From positions 601,001 to 665,000 of the forward strand of contig NZ_JAIGNL010000002.1 of the NCBI RefSeq assembly GCF_019711395.1: a stretch of DNA of 64,000 nt, read 5' to 3'. Below are positions 7,870 to 15,795 of the stretch, piece after piece (position 1 is the stretch's first letter; every line of letters starts with the position of its first letter). The notes below the pieces were generated by a model, which was not told where the DNA came from, searched no databases, and was given only the letters and a program-made list of their open reading frames with translations. This DNA is from Qipengyuania xiapuensis (lineage in GTDB: Bacteria; Pseudomonadota; Alphaproteobacteria; Sphingomonadales; Sphingomonadaceae). The translations under genes and the position numbers were made by a program.

Positions 7870-9279
7870 ATGACGCCCAAGGGGATCGGTTTCACTCTCG
7901 GCACGCTGGCGCTCGTTCTGGCGATTCTCGCGCCCCTGCCCGCAGGGATGAGCCGCGAGGCGATGATCGTGGCCGGGCTCGTCGTGCTGATGGCAGCATG
8001 GTGGATGACCGAGGCGCTGCCGCTCACCGCGACCGCGCTGATGCCGTTCCTCGTCCTGCCCTTTGCCGGGGTGATGAATGCGCGCGAGACGGCGAGCGCC
8101 TACTATTCGCCGATCCTTTTCCTGCTTCTGGGCGGTGCATTCATCGCGCTCGCCATCGAACGGACAGGGCTGCACAAGAGGCTCGCGCTGGCGATCCTCA
8201 ACGCATTGCACGGGCGCGGCGGGCAGACCGGATTGCTGCTCGCCTTCATGATCGCGGCAGCCATCCTCTCGATGCTGATCTCGAACACGTCCACCGCGCT
8301 CATCATGATGCCGATGGCGATGGCCGTGCTGGCAGGTGCCGGCCTTGCCGCCGACGAGCGCGAGGGTCTTGCGGGCGCGCTGCCGATGGGCATCGCCTTT
8401 GCCGCGAGCATCGGCGGCTTGGGCACGCTGGTCGGATCGCCGACCAATGCGATTGCGGTCGGCCTGCTCGACACGATGATCGGCGCGCAGATCAGCTTTG
8501 CGCAGTGGACGCTCTACGGCCTTCCGATCGTTCTCCTCGGCGTGCCGCTCGCGGCCTTCCTGATCTCGAAGGTCCAGCACGTGTCGGCCCATCCTTTCGA
8601 TGTCGAGGCGGCGCGCGCGGCCATCGTCGACGAGACACCTATGGGCACGGCCGAGCGCCGCCTTTTGGTGGTCGTCGCCATCACATTCCTTGCGTGGATG
8701 ACGCGCCTGCTGGTCGCGCCCTACCTTCCCGAAGGTTCGTGGACCGACGGCACAATCGCCATCATCGCAAGCCTCGCGCTGTTCCTGCTGCCCGACGGCA
8801 CGGGTCGCCCCCTGCTCCTCTGGAAGGAAGCCGACCGCGCGCCGTGGGGCGTGATCATGATGTTCGGCGGCGGCTTGGCGCTGGCAGCGGGAATGGGCGC
8901 GAGCGGGCTTGCCGAATGGCTCGGCAATGCGCTGCTCCCGCTCGAAGCCTGGCCGCTCTTCCTCGTCGCCGTCGCGATTGTCGCCATGGTGGTGCTGATC
9001 ACCGAGTTCGCGAGCAACGTCGCGACGGCCAGCGCGATCATTCCGGTGGTAGCGGCGCTGGTGGTCGCGCTCGGCGTCGATCCGGTGCTGCTTGCCATGC
9101 CCGCCGCGCTTGCCGCGAGCTGGGGCTTCATGCTGCCCGCAGGGACCGGCCCCAACGCCATCGCATGGTCGACCGGACGCATCCGGATCGAGCGCATGGT
9201 GAAGGCCGGCATACTGCTCGACCTGGTCGGGATTTTCATGATCGTGGCAGTCGTCTGGGGCATCGCGGCAATCGTCTGA
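7870..9279 (+). CDS. SLC13/DASS family anion:sodium symporter
   Basis: A 469-residue inner-membrane carrier with about 11-12 hydrophobic segments. The two repeat-related substrate/Na+ motifs of the divalent anion symporter family are present: SNTSTALIMMPMA near residue 140 and EFASNVATASAIIPV near residue 380. A second SPTNAIAVG-type hairpin sequence follows the first motif. Members import dicarboxylates, citrate, sulfate or phosphate-like anions; the sequence alone does not decide which. It lies alone, upstream of a sulfur amino acid gene, which would fit sulfate, but that link is only positional. Confidence 0.88.
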   Translation: MTPKGIGFTLGTLALVLAILAPLPAGMSREAMIVAGLVVLMAAWWMTEALPLTATALMPFLVLPFAGVMNARETASAYYSPILFLLLGGAFIALAIERTGLHKRLALAILNALHGRGGQTGLLLAFMIAAAILSMLISNTSTALIMMPMAMAVLAGAGLAADEREGLAGALPMGIAFAASIGGLGTLVGSPTNAIAVGLLDTMIGAQISFAQWTLYGLPIVLLGVPLAAFLISKVQHVSAHPFDVEAARAAIVDETPMGTAERRLLVVVAITFLAWMTRLLVAPYLPEGSWTDGTIAIIASLALFLLPDGTGRPLLLWKEADRAPWGVIMMFGGGLALAAGMGASGLAEWLGNALLPLEAWPLFLVAVAIVAMVVLITEFASNVATASAIIPVVAALVVALGVDPVLLAMPAALAASWGFMLPAGTGPNAIAWSTGRIRIERMVKAGILLDLVGIFMIVAVVWGIAAIV

Positions 9280-9379
9280 CAAGCGGTTTTCGTGCCGGAT
9301 GGCGAGGCTCTTTAGCGTGCGCGATAAGCTGCCCTGCGCCCTCCGATCCAAGTCTTCCACCCTGCCGGGATCGTCGCAG

Positions 9380-9515
9380 TTGAAACCAACTCCGCGCGGG
9401 CATATGGGAGGGGCGCAATCCCGCCAGTGGAGAGGCGTTCCTGCGGAGGTTAGGAACGGGAGCCACGCGGCGGTTCTACCGGCTCCCGCCTTCCTGGGAG
9501 CGTTATGCAGGAAGG
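9380..9515 (+). promoter_or_regulatory. Structured 5' leader, candidate riboswitch or attenuator
   Basis: The 248-base gap before the PLP enzyme gene is rich in pairing. GTTCCT (9437-9442) pairs with AGGAAC (9452-9457). GGGAGCC (9458-9464) pairs with GGCTCCC (9481-9487). TTCCTG (9491-9496) pairs with CAGGAA (9508-9513), which is part of the ribosome binding site GCAGGAAGG (9507-9515). TTCCTGC at 9438-9444 could instead pair with that same GCAGGAA, so two mutually exclusive folds exist. I could not match it to the SAM, SAH, cobalamin or FMN consensus that I know. Regulation by a sulfur metabolite is inference. Confidence 0.5.
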
Positions 9516-9527
9516 ATGCTCCGCAAG

Positions 9528-10841
9528 ATGAGCACTAAGGATATCGATCCCACTTCGCCGCGCATGGCTCCCAAGCGCGAAATCCCCAAGATCAAGGGCC
9601 GCGAACTCAAGCCCAGCACGCTGATGATGGGTCACGGCTTCGACCCGACCCTTTCGGAAGGCAGCCTCAAGGCTCCGATCTTCCTTACCTCGACCTTCGC
9701 CTTTCCCAGCGCTGCCGACGGCAAGCGCCACTTCGAAGGCATCACCGGCAAGCGACCGGGCGGCGCTGACGGCCTCGTCTATTCGCGCTTCAACGCGCCG
9801 AACCAGGAGATCCTCGAAGATCGTCTCGCGGTGTGGGACGGCGCGGAAGAAGCCCTGTCGTTTTCCAGCGGCATGACCGCCATCGCCGTGCTGCTGCTGG
9901 CGGCCTGCAAGGCGGGCGACGTGATCGTCCACTCGGGCCCGCTCTATGCGGCGTCGGAAGGCTTCATCGCCAAGACCATGGCGAAATACGGCGTCAGCTT
10001 CATCGACTTCCCCGCCGGCGCGACGCGCGAACAGCTGGACGAAGTGATGGTCAAGGCCAAGGCGCTCGCCGAGGAGAAGGGCGGCGAAGTGCCGATGATC
10101 TACCTCGAAAGCCCGGGCAACCCGACGAATGCGCTGGTCGATATCGAAGCGGTGCGCGACGCACGCGATGCGCACTTCGACCCGGACAAGTGCTCGATCG
10201 CGATCGACAACACCTTCCTCGGCCCTCTGTGGCAGCGCCCGCTCGACCATGGCGCGGACCTCGTGGTCTACTCGCTGACCAAGTATGTCGGCGGCCACTC
10301 CGACCTCGTCGCAGGCAGCGTTTCGGGCAAGAAGCGCTTCATCGATGCGATCCGCATGCTGCGCAACACCATGGGCGGCATCTGCGATCCCAACACCGCA
10401 TGGATGCTGTGCCGCAGCCTCGAGACCGTCGAACTGCGCATGCAGCGCGCGGGCGAGAATGCGGAGAAGGTCTGCGAATACCTCGCCAAGCACCCCAAGG
10501 TCGAAGGCCTCGGCTATCTCGGCATGATCAAGGACGCACGCCAGCAGGACATCTATGACCGTCACTGCAAGGGCGCAGGCTCGACCTTCTCGCTGCTATT
10601 GAAGGGCGGCGAGGCGGAATGCTTCCGCTTCCTCGACGCGCTCAAGATCGCCAAGCTCGCCGTCAGCCTCGGCGGAACCGAAACGCTGGCGAGCCACCCG
10701 GCCTCGATGACCCACCTCTCGGTCGCCGAAGGCCGCCGTGCAGAGCTAGGTATCTCGGACAACCTCGTGCGTATCTCGATCGGCATCGAGGACCCGGACG
10801 ACCTCATCGCCGACTTCGAACAGGCGCTGGAGGCGGTCTGA
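9528..10841 (+). CDS. Cystathionine gamma-synthase/lyase family PLP enzyme
   Basis: A 437-residue fold-type I PLP enzyme of the Cys/Met metabolism family. The sequence shows YSRFNAPNQEILEDRLA, SSGMTAIA, the IDNTFLGPLWQRPL strand and SLTKYVGGHSD, which holds the PLP lysine, plus SLGGTETLASHPASMTH near the C-terminus. Possible reactions include O-acyl-homoserine sulfhydrylation, cystathionine gamma-synthesis or gamma-elimination. The exact reaction is undecided because the family is hard to split by sequence. The ATG at 9528 is preferred: another at 9516 directly abuts the Shine-Dalgarno sequence. It overlaps the next gene by four bases. Its leader suggests control by a methionine-pathway metabolite. 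Confidence 0.85.
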   Translation: MSTKDIDPTSPRMAPKREIPKIKGRELKPSTLMMGHGFDPTLSEGSLKAPIFLTSTFAFPSAADGKRHFEGITGKRPGGADGLVYSRFNAPNQEILEDRLAVWDGAEEALSFSSGMTAIAVLLLAACKAGDVIVHSGPLYAASEGFIAKTMAKYGVSFIDFPAGATREQLDEVMVKAKALAEEKGGEVPMIYLESPGNPTNALVDIEAVRDARDAHFDPDKCSIAIDNTFLGPLWQRPLDHGADLVVYSLTKYVGGHSDLVAGSVSGKKRFIDAIRMLRNTMGGICDPNTAWMLCRSLETVELRMQRAGENAEKVCEYLAKHPKVEGLGYLGMIKDARQQDIYDRHCKGAGSTFSLLLKGGEAECFRFLDALKIAKLAVSLGGTETLASHPASMTHLSVAEGRRAELGISDNLVRISIGIEDPDDLIADFEQALEAV

Positions 10842-11722
10842 CCCGCATAGGCTTCCTTGCCTGTGCAGACACCCTGCCGGGGGACGGTCCCCGGCGGGGT
10901 GATGCTTTCGAGCATGATATCGAGGTGAATGCCCTGCGCCCCGCTTTCGAAGAGGCGGGGCTTGAGCTGGTCGAGATCGACTGGCGCGCGCCGGTCGAGG
11001 ACTTCGCCGATATCGCGCTCGTCCTGCTCGGGACCGCCTGGGATTACCAGGATCACCCTCGCGAGTTCCTCGCCAAGCTGGATGCGCTGGAAGAGCGCGG
11101 CGTCACGGTCTGCAATCCTTCCAAGGTCGTGCGGTGGAACAGCGAGAAGCGCTACTTGCGCGCACTCGAACAGAGCGGAGCGGCCACCGTGCCGACACTC
11201 TGGCTCGACGATGCCGGACAGGGCGACATTGTCGCGGCGATGAGCAGGTTCGGTACCGACCGCGTGGTCGTGAAGCGCCAGGTCGGGGCCGGCGGCCTCG
11301 GGCAGTTCAGCTTCAGCCGCGATAACCTGCCCGCGCAGGACTGGACGATGGGCCGCCCCTGCATGGTCCAGCCCTTCCTCCCGAGCATCCTCGAGGAAGG
11401 TGAATACACTTTCGTCTTCATCGACGGCGAATTCAGCCACGGCGTATCAAAACGAGCAGGCCCCGGCGACTACCGTATCCAGTCGCTCTACGGAGGATAC
11501 GAGACCGATTTCACCCCGTCGCAAGCCGATCTTGCCGGTGCAGAGGCAATCGTAGCTGCCCTGCCCTTCGACGACCTGCTCTACTGCCGCATCGACATGG
11601 CGCGGCTACCTTCGGGCGAACTCGCCGTAATGGAAGCAGAGGCGATCGAGCCCTATCTCTATCCCGAGCAGGGCCCGGGCCTGGGTGCACGGCTGGCAAA
11701 GGCTATCCTCGCCCGACTGTGA
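10838..11722 (+). CDS. ATP-grasp domain protein, probable CTG start
   Basis: About 294 residues. ATP-grasp features include a pre-grasp segment with LGTAWDYQDH, VVKRQVGAGGLGQF (ATP-binding Lys and glycine loop), CMVQPFLPSILEEGEYTFVF and a closing AVMEAEAIEPYLY (metal-binding acidic residues). Such enzymes join a carboxylate to an amine or thiol through an acyl phosphate; substrate unknown. The homologous N-terminus begins around RIGFLACADTLPG, where no ATG, GTG or TTG exists. The CTG at 10838 overlaps the preceding TGA and follows GGAGG by four bases, so it is the best start. Coupling to the PLP enzyme suggests use of a sulfur or amino acid product. Confidence 0.75.
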   Translation: MTRIGFLACADTLPGDGPRRGDAFEHDIEVNALRPAFEEAGLELVEIDWRAPVEDFADIALVLLGTAWDYQDHPREFLAKLDALEERGVTVCNPSKVVRWNSEKRYLRALEQSGAATVPTLWLDDAGQGDIVAAMSRFGTDRVVVKRQVGAGGLGQFSFSRDNLPAQDWTMGRPCMVQPFLPSILEEGEYTFVFIDGEFSHGVSKRAGPGDYRIQSLYGGYETDFTPSQADLAGAEAIVAALPFDDLLYCRIDMARLPSGELAVMEAEAIEPYLYPEQGPGLGARLAKAILARL

Positions 11723-11732
11723 GGAGACGGAA

Positions 11733-12515
11733 ATGGCGGACAAGGTATTCCTGGTCATCGGCGCGGGGGCCGGTATCGGCGGGCACGCGGCGGCGCGCTT
11801 CGCCCAAGGTGGCTACCACGCCGTGCTCGCGAGGAGGTCGGACGAGGAGGGGCTGGCGAAGCTGGTCGCGCAGATCGAGGATGCTGGCGGGAAAGCCTCC
11901 GGCACGCTGCTCGATGCGTCGGCGGACGGGACTATCGAGGAACTGGTCGAGCGGACCGAGAGCGAGATCGGCGCTATCGATACCGTGCTCTACAACCTCG
12001 GCGCGCAGATCGGAAACCGCACGCTGGATAATACCCCGCATCGCACCTTCGAGCTCGGCTGGCGGCTCGGCTGCTTCGGGCTGTTCCGCCTCGCTCATGC
12101 CGTCACGCCCCGCATGGTCGAGCGTGGCAGGGGCAGCATTCTGGTGACCTCGGCAACTGCCGCGGTGCGGGGGAATGCCGGCCAGCACAGCCATGCCGCT
12201 GCGATGGGCGGAAGGCGGATGCTGTGCCAGACGCTCAATGCCGAATTCGGACCGCAGGGAGTTCATGTCGCCCATATCGTGGTCGACGGTTCGGTCGATG
12301 CGCCCGATACGCTAGGCAAGCTACTGGGTGACCGCTTCGAGGCCTACAAGGCGTCGAAAGGCGAGGACGGCGTCATCGATCCGACTGCCGTTGCCGAGAC
12401 CTTCTGGCACCTGTCGCAGCAGCCGCGCAATTGCTGGACGCACGAGCTCGACCTGAGGCCATTCAGCGATGTGGCTTGGTGGAACGACAATCCCGATCCG
12501 AAGATCGCGACCTGA
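11733..12515 (+). CDS. SDR-family protein lacking the catalytic Tyr-Lys pair
   Basis: 260 residues with a Rossmann start (VFLVIGAGAGIGGHAA) and the family's central YNLGAQ (in place of NNAG). The region where the YxxxK motif should lie reads GQHSHAAAMGGRRML, with neither Tyr nor Lys at the expected positions. The upstream TSATAAVRG keeps the active-site Ser region. Related SDRs in this group normally have an F-x-x-A-K version, so catalytic activity is doubtful here. The ATG at 11733 follows GAGGAG, ten bases behind the ATP-grasp gene, so the two are probably co-transcribed. Confidence 0.8.
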   Translation: MADKVFLVIGAGAGIGGHAAARFAQGGYHAVLARRSDEEGLAKLVAQIEDAGGKASGTLLDASADGTIEELVERTESEIGAIDTVLYNLGAQIGNRTLDNTPHRTFELGWRLGCFGLFRLAHAVTPRMVERGRGSILVTSATAAVRGNAGQHSHAAAMGGRRMLCQTLNAEFGPQGVHVAHIVVDGSVDAPDTLGKLLGDRFEAYKASKGEDGVIDPTAVAETFWHLSQQPRNCWTHELDLRPFSDVAWWNDNPDPKIAT

Positions 12516-12519
12516 TCGC

Positions 12520-12798
12520 CTAGGCGAGTTCGAGGACCTGCTGGGCTGCCGGGCTCAGCTTGTGCATGTAGCGAATGCCTGCCTCGTTGCCGCGGACCCA
12601 GACGACCTGGCCGGCAAATTCGTTCTTCTCGTCGATCTCGAAAAAGATGGTCGCGCCCTTGTTGACGGCGGAGTCGAACAGCTCGATCCGGCATCCCGTG
12701 TGCGAGATGTCGCACAAAAGCGCCTGCGCGCGGCGAACCGGGACGCGGCAATTGAGGACGATGTTGGTCCCCTGTCGATTGTTTGCACGAACCTGCAT
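12520..12798 (-). CDS. PilZ domain protein
   Basis: A 92-residue single-domain protein with RVPVRRAQALLCDISHTG. This supplies a basic N-terminal RxxxR-like motif and the D-I-S-x-x-G motif that together bind cyclic di-GMP in PilZ domains, then the beta-barrel strands to GIRYMHKLSP. It is likely a cytosolic c-di-GMP effector controlling motility or surface polysaccharide. Its partner is unknown. It is preceded by the J-domain gene on the same strand, but a strong terminator separates them. Confidence 0.82.
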   Translation of the reverse strand: MQVRANNRQGTNIVLNCRVPVRRAQALLCDISHTGCRIELFDSAVNKGATIFFEIDEKNEFAGQVVWVRGNEAGIRYMHKLSPAAQQVLELA

Positions 12799-12836
12799 AA
12801 AGCCTCCGAGATGAGGTCGGACATACGCGAGAATTG

Positions 12837-12857
12837 AAAAAAAGCGGTTAACACCGC
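12837..12857 (-). terminator. Rho-independent terminator of the J-domain gene
   Basis: On the minus strand GCGGT pairs with ACCGC around a four-base loop (12844-12857), followed by seven T residues (12843-12837). An AT-rich perfect inverted repeat (12863-12870 with 12874-12881) lies just before it. Confidence 0.85.
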
Positions 12858-12894
12858 CTTGTCGAAAATTTACAATTTTCGAGGTGGGCGATTG

Positions 12895-13428
12895 TCAGCC
12901 CTTCCACTCGCGCCGTTCTTCGGCCGATTTCAGCACCTCGTAGGCCAGCTGGTATTTCTGGAATTGTTCGGCCGCTTCCTCGTCGCCCGGTTTCACATCC
13001 GGATGGACGGCCTTGGCCTTGACCCGCCAGGCTTTCTTGATCGCCGCGAAATCGGCGTCCGCTTCCAGTTCGAGGATCTCTAGCGCGCGCATTTCGTCTG
13101 CGCTGCGGGATCCGTCTCCCGAACCGCCCCAGCCATAATGCTGCGCCTCGGCATAGCCGGCATTCTCGGCCTTTTCGGACTTGGCACGCGCTTCCTTCTC
13201 CGCCTTGTCGAGGCCTTCGAAGTAGTCCCACTTGGAATTGTATTCGGCCGCATGCTTCTGGCAGAAATACCAGCGCTCCGGGCTGTTGGGAGACTTGGGA
13301 GCCGGGCAATCGCCTTTCTCCTCGCAGCCGTGCCGGTCGCACAGGCGCACTGTCGCGGCCTCGCGGCCCTCGTCATAGCCACGCCAGCGGGGAAAGCCCC
13401 AGTCGTTGGAACGACGGGCCTTAGGCAT
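12895..13428 (-). CDS. J-domain protein with N-terminal Cys/His cluster
   Basis: 177 residues. The C-terminal third is a DnaJ J-domain with the HPD tripeptide in VHPDVKPGD; it would stimulate a DnaK-type Hsp70 ATPase. The N-terminal third holds CDRHGCEEKGDC and, about 18 residues later, CQKHAAEYN, a Cys/His set suggesting a small zinc site. Proteins of this design are common in alphaproteobacteria, but the client is unknown. Transcription ends at the strong hairpin downstream. Confidence 0.85.
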   Translation of the reverse strand: MPKARRSNDWGFPRWRGYDEGREAATVRLCDRHGCEEKGDCPAPKSPNSPERWYFCQKHAAEYNSKWDYFEGLDKAEKEARAKSEKAENAGYAEAQHYGWGGSGDGSRSADEMRALEILELEADADFAAIKKAWRVKAKAVHPDVKPGDEEAAEQFQKYQLAYEVLKSAEERREWKG

Positions 13429-13577
13429 GTCCTGCGTGTCCAGAAGTCGTTGGTCGAGCCGGCATCGCGGTCAATCTAGGGATGCTGGCGTCTCGTGCAA
13501 GCTTGTGGGAACCAGTTTCAAATCGAAATGTTGCATTGCAAACATTGTTTAACGAATAGCGATCTACAGGTCCCGTC

Positions 13578-13733
13578 ATGAGCAAACAGCTTAGTCTTTC
13601 CGCGACGCTCGCCGTGCTGAGCATGTCGATCTTCGCGCTTTCGACCAGTTTCGCGGGTATGGGCCACTCCGATGCGGAGCGCAGCGCGCGCGTCAATCAC
13701 GCCGCCGTCTTCGACATCAGCATCGCCCAGTAA
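13578..13733 (+). CDS. Small exported protein, 51 residues
   Basis: ATG at 13578 to TAA at 13733. The peptide begins MSKQLSLSATLAVLSMSIFA, a good signal peptide or single membrane helix, with probable cleavage near SFA (about residue 26). A short polar mature part of about 25 residues ends in DISIAQ. Codon use is in line with neighbours. It has no recognised family. It lies alone, convergent with pal, and a hairpin lies between them. Upstream DNA (13500-13577) is relatively AT-rich, as expected for a promoter. Confidence 0.55.
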   Translation: MSKQLSLSATLAVLSMSIFALSTSFAGMGHSDAERSARVNHAAVFDISIAQ

Positions 13734-13742
13734 GCGAACCAG

Positions 13743-13768
13743 AGGGGCGCGGCGCAAGGCCGGCCCCT
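13743..13768. terminator. Hairpin between convergent small ORF and pal
   Basis: AGGGGC (13743-13748) and CGGC (13750-13753) pair with GCCG (13759-13762) and GCCCCT (13763-13768), with one bulged base and a GCAAG loop. It is placed between two convergent stops, so it may serve both. There is no T tract. Confidence 0.5.
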
Positions 13769-13781
13769 CCAGCACATCAGA

Positions 13782-14294
13782 TCAGTTGATGGTGATCGTC
13801 GCAGCGCGGCGGTTCTGTGCCCACGCGTTCTCGTTCGAACCGAGTGCAACCGGGCGCTCCTTGCCGAAGCTGACGGTACGGATGCGGCTCGACGGGATGC
13901 CCAGCGACACGAGATAGTTCTTCGCCGCATTGGCACGACGCTCGCCGAGCGCGAGGTTGTATTCGCGCGTACCACGTTCGTCGGTGTGGCCTTCGATGGT
14001 GAAGTTCACCTGCGGGTACTGGCTGAAGTACTGCGCCTGCGTCTGCAGCTTGGCGCTGTCTTCGGCATCGATGTTGTAGCGGTCGGTGTCGAAGTAGACG
14101 ACCGTATTCGCCTGGCCGACGGCCGCGATGAAGTGCTCCATGCTGCCGACGGCAGGGCCGGTCGGCGTAGAAGCAGGCGCCGGCGTCGCAGTGGCCTGCG
14201 GTGCGGGCGGAAGCTCTTCGGGTGCCTTCTTCTGGCAGGCTGCCAGGGCGAGAGCGGAGGTGAGCATTACAGCAGTTGCAACACGGGTATTCAT
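13782..14294 (-). CDS. pal: Peptidoglycan-associated lipoprotein Pal
   Basis: A 170-residue outer-membrane lipoprotein. The lipobox LAAC puts the lipidated Cys at residue 20, followed by a Pro/Ala linker. The OmpA-like domain (about 60-170) contains YFDTDRYNID, the peptidoglycan-binding TIEGHTDERGTREYN and LGERRANAAKNYL. Pal anchors the outer membrane to peptidoglycan and works with TolB during envelope constriction. It is the last gene of the Tol-Pal cluster, 115 bases after tolB. The cpoB (ybgF) gene that usually follows pal is not here. Confidence 0.96.
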   Translation of the reverse strand: MNTRVATAVMLTSALALAACQKKAPEELPPAPQATATPAPASTPTGPAVGSMEHFIAAVGQANTVVYFDTDRYNIDAEDSAKLQTQAQYFSQYPQVNFTIEGHTDERGTREYNLALGERRANAAKNYLVSLGIPSSRIRTVSFGKERPVALGSNENAWAQNRRAATITIN

Positions 14295-14409
14295 GATGCT
14301 GTCCCCTTATAAACAGCGGTGGAAATCGGTTTGCCCCCGATTTTTGGAGCGCGCGCCCGACGGTTCGGGTGCACCCCCTTTTTTCGTCCCCACGAAATCT
14401 TGAATGCTT

Positions 14410-15795
14410 TTACGGCAGGATCGGTCCCCAGGCCGGGTCCGAAGCGTCGACCGGCGTGGGCAGGCGACGCTCGTTATCGCCGGTCAGGTCGACCTGCCAG
14501 AGCGAGGTCGCACCGGTATTACGCGCAGTGCGGAAGAACTGGATGATGCGGCCGTTGGGCGCCCAGGTCGGAGCCTCGTCCTGCCAGCCATTGGTCAGCT
14601 TGCGGAAACCGCGACCATTGGGGTTCATCACGGCCACGTTGAAGTCGCCGGCAATGTGCGTGAAAGCGATCTGGTCGCCGCGCGGGCTCCATTCGGGCGT
14701 CGCCGAACGCCCACCGAAGAACGACAGGCGGCGCTGGTTCGAGCCGTCTGCATCCATGACGTAGATCTGCTGGCTGCCCGAGCGGTCGCTCTCGAACACG
14801 ATGCGGCTGCCATCGGGCGAATAGGAACCGCCGATGTCGATGCCGGGCGTATCGGTCAGGCGTTCGCTGCGCCCGCCGTTCGCCGAAACGCGGTAGATGT
14901 CGGTATTGCCGCCTACAGCCATCGAATAGAGAATCCAGCGGCCATCGGGGCTCCAGCGCGGGGCGAAGGTCGGGTTGTCGCTCTGTGTAACCAGCGTCTG
15001 GCGGCCGGTGCCGATGTCGTAGACATAGATGCGCGGGTTGCCGTCGACATAGCTGAGATAGACGAGCTGCTTGTAGTCTGGCGAATAACGCGGCGTGAGC
15101 GCGGTCGAGCGGCCCGTGGTGATGAAGCGGTGGTTCGCGCCGTCGCTGTCCATGATGGCGAGACGCTTGGTGCGGTTATCCTTGGGACCGGTCTCGGCGA
15201 TATATGCGATGCGGCTGTCGAAGAACGGGCTCTCGCCGGTCAGGCGCGCATAGATCAGGTCCGAACACTTGTGCGCCGCGCGGCGCCAGTCGGCGGGCGA
15301 GACCACCCAGCCCTCGGCGACGAGCCGCTGCTGCAGCGCCATGTCGTAGAGATAGCAGCCGACCGTGAGCCGGTCGTCGCTGCGCGCGCGGACATAACCG
15401 TGCACGAGCATTTCCGCACCGCGCACGCCCCAGGTCGACCAGACCGGATCGGTGATGTTGTCGTAGCTCGGGCGCGGCAGGCTGTCGGGGCCGGTCGGCT
15501 TGAAGAGGCCGTTGTTACGCAGGTTCGCCGTGATCACCCGGGCAAGCTCGACGCCGAGCGCCTCGGTACCATTGGCATTGGCGGGAGTGGCCGTATTGCG
15601 GTCGGTCGCGAAGGCGGGGATCGCGATACCCAGATCGTCGAGATTGCCCTCGAAGCTGACCGAGCCGGTCAGGCCCTGCTCTTCCTCGATCGTCTCGACA
15701 TCCTGGCCCTCGGCCATGGGCTCACCCAGGTCCTGGTTCTGGGCGGCAAGCGGCGCCGCCACGAATGCGAGCGTTACGATCAGGGCTTTTTTCAT
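14410..15795 (-). CDS. tolB: Tol-Pal system beta-propeller protein TolB
   Basis: A 461-residue periplasmic protein with a signal peptide (MKKALIVTLAFVAAPLAA). It has an N-terminal TolB_N domain and a C-terminal six-bladed propeller marked by repeated sequences of the form SPDGxxIxFxSDRxGxxQIYVM, for example around residues 310-350. It binds Pal and, through its N-terminus, TolA. The length is slightly above the usual 430 owing to an acidic stretch after the signal peptide. It starts four bases inside the tolA end (ATGA), so translation is coupled. Confidence 0.96.
   Translation of the reverse strand: MKKALIVTLAFVAAPLAAQNQDLGEPMAEGQDVETIEEEQGLTGSVSFEGNLDDLGIAIPAFATDRNTATPANANGTEALGVELARVITANLRNNGLFKPTGPDSLPRPSYDNITDPVWSTWGVRGAEMLVHGYVRARSDDRLTVGCYLYDMALQQRLVAEGWVVSPADWRRAAHKCSDLIYARLTGESPFFDSRIAYIAETGPKDNRTKRLAIMDSDGANHRFITTGRSTALTPRYSPDYKQLVYLSYVDGNPRIYVYDIGTGRQTLVTQSDNPTFAPRWSPDGRWILYSMAVGGNTDIYRVSANGGRSERLTDTPGIDIGGSYSPDGSRIVFESDRSGSQQIYVMDADGSNQRRLSFFGGRSATPEWSPRGDQIAFTHIAGDFNVAVMNPNGRGFRKLTNGWQDEAPTWAPNGRIIQFFRTARNTGATSLWQVDLTGDNERRLPTPVDASDPAWGPILP

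Noticed and set aside
7840-9360. A 506-codon minus-strand frame opposite the SLC13 transporter
   Set aside because: Arg/His/Asp-rich translation without structure; an antisense frame in GC-rich DNA.
9380-9515. SAM, SAH, cobalamin or FMN riboswitch
   Set aside because: None of the conserved core boxes I know could be placed; kept only as an unclassified structured leader.
10619-10837. Upstream extension of the ATP-grasp gene into the PLP gene
   Set aside because: The frame is open but overlaps the PLP coding sequence and shows no homology before residue RIGFLAC.
14295-14409. Terminator between tolB and pal
   Set aside because: G- and T-rich runs exist but no stable stem followed by a T tract; pal is likely read from the operon or its own promoter here.
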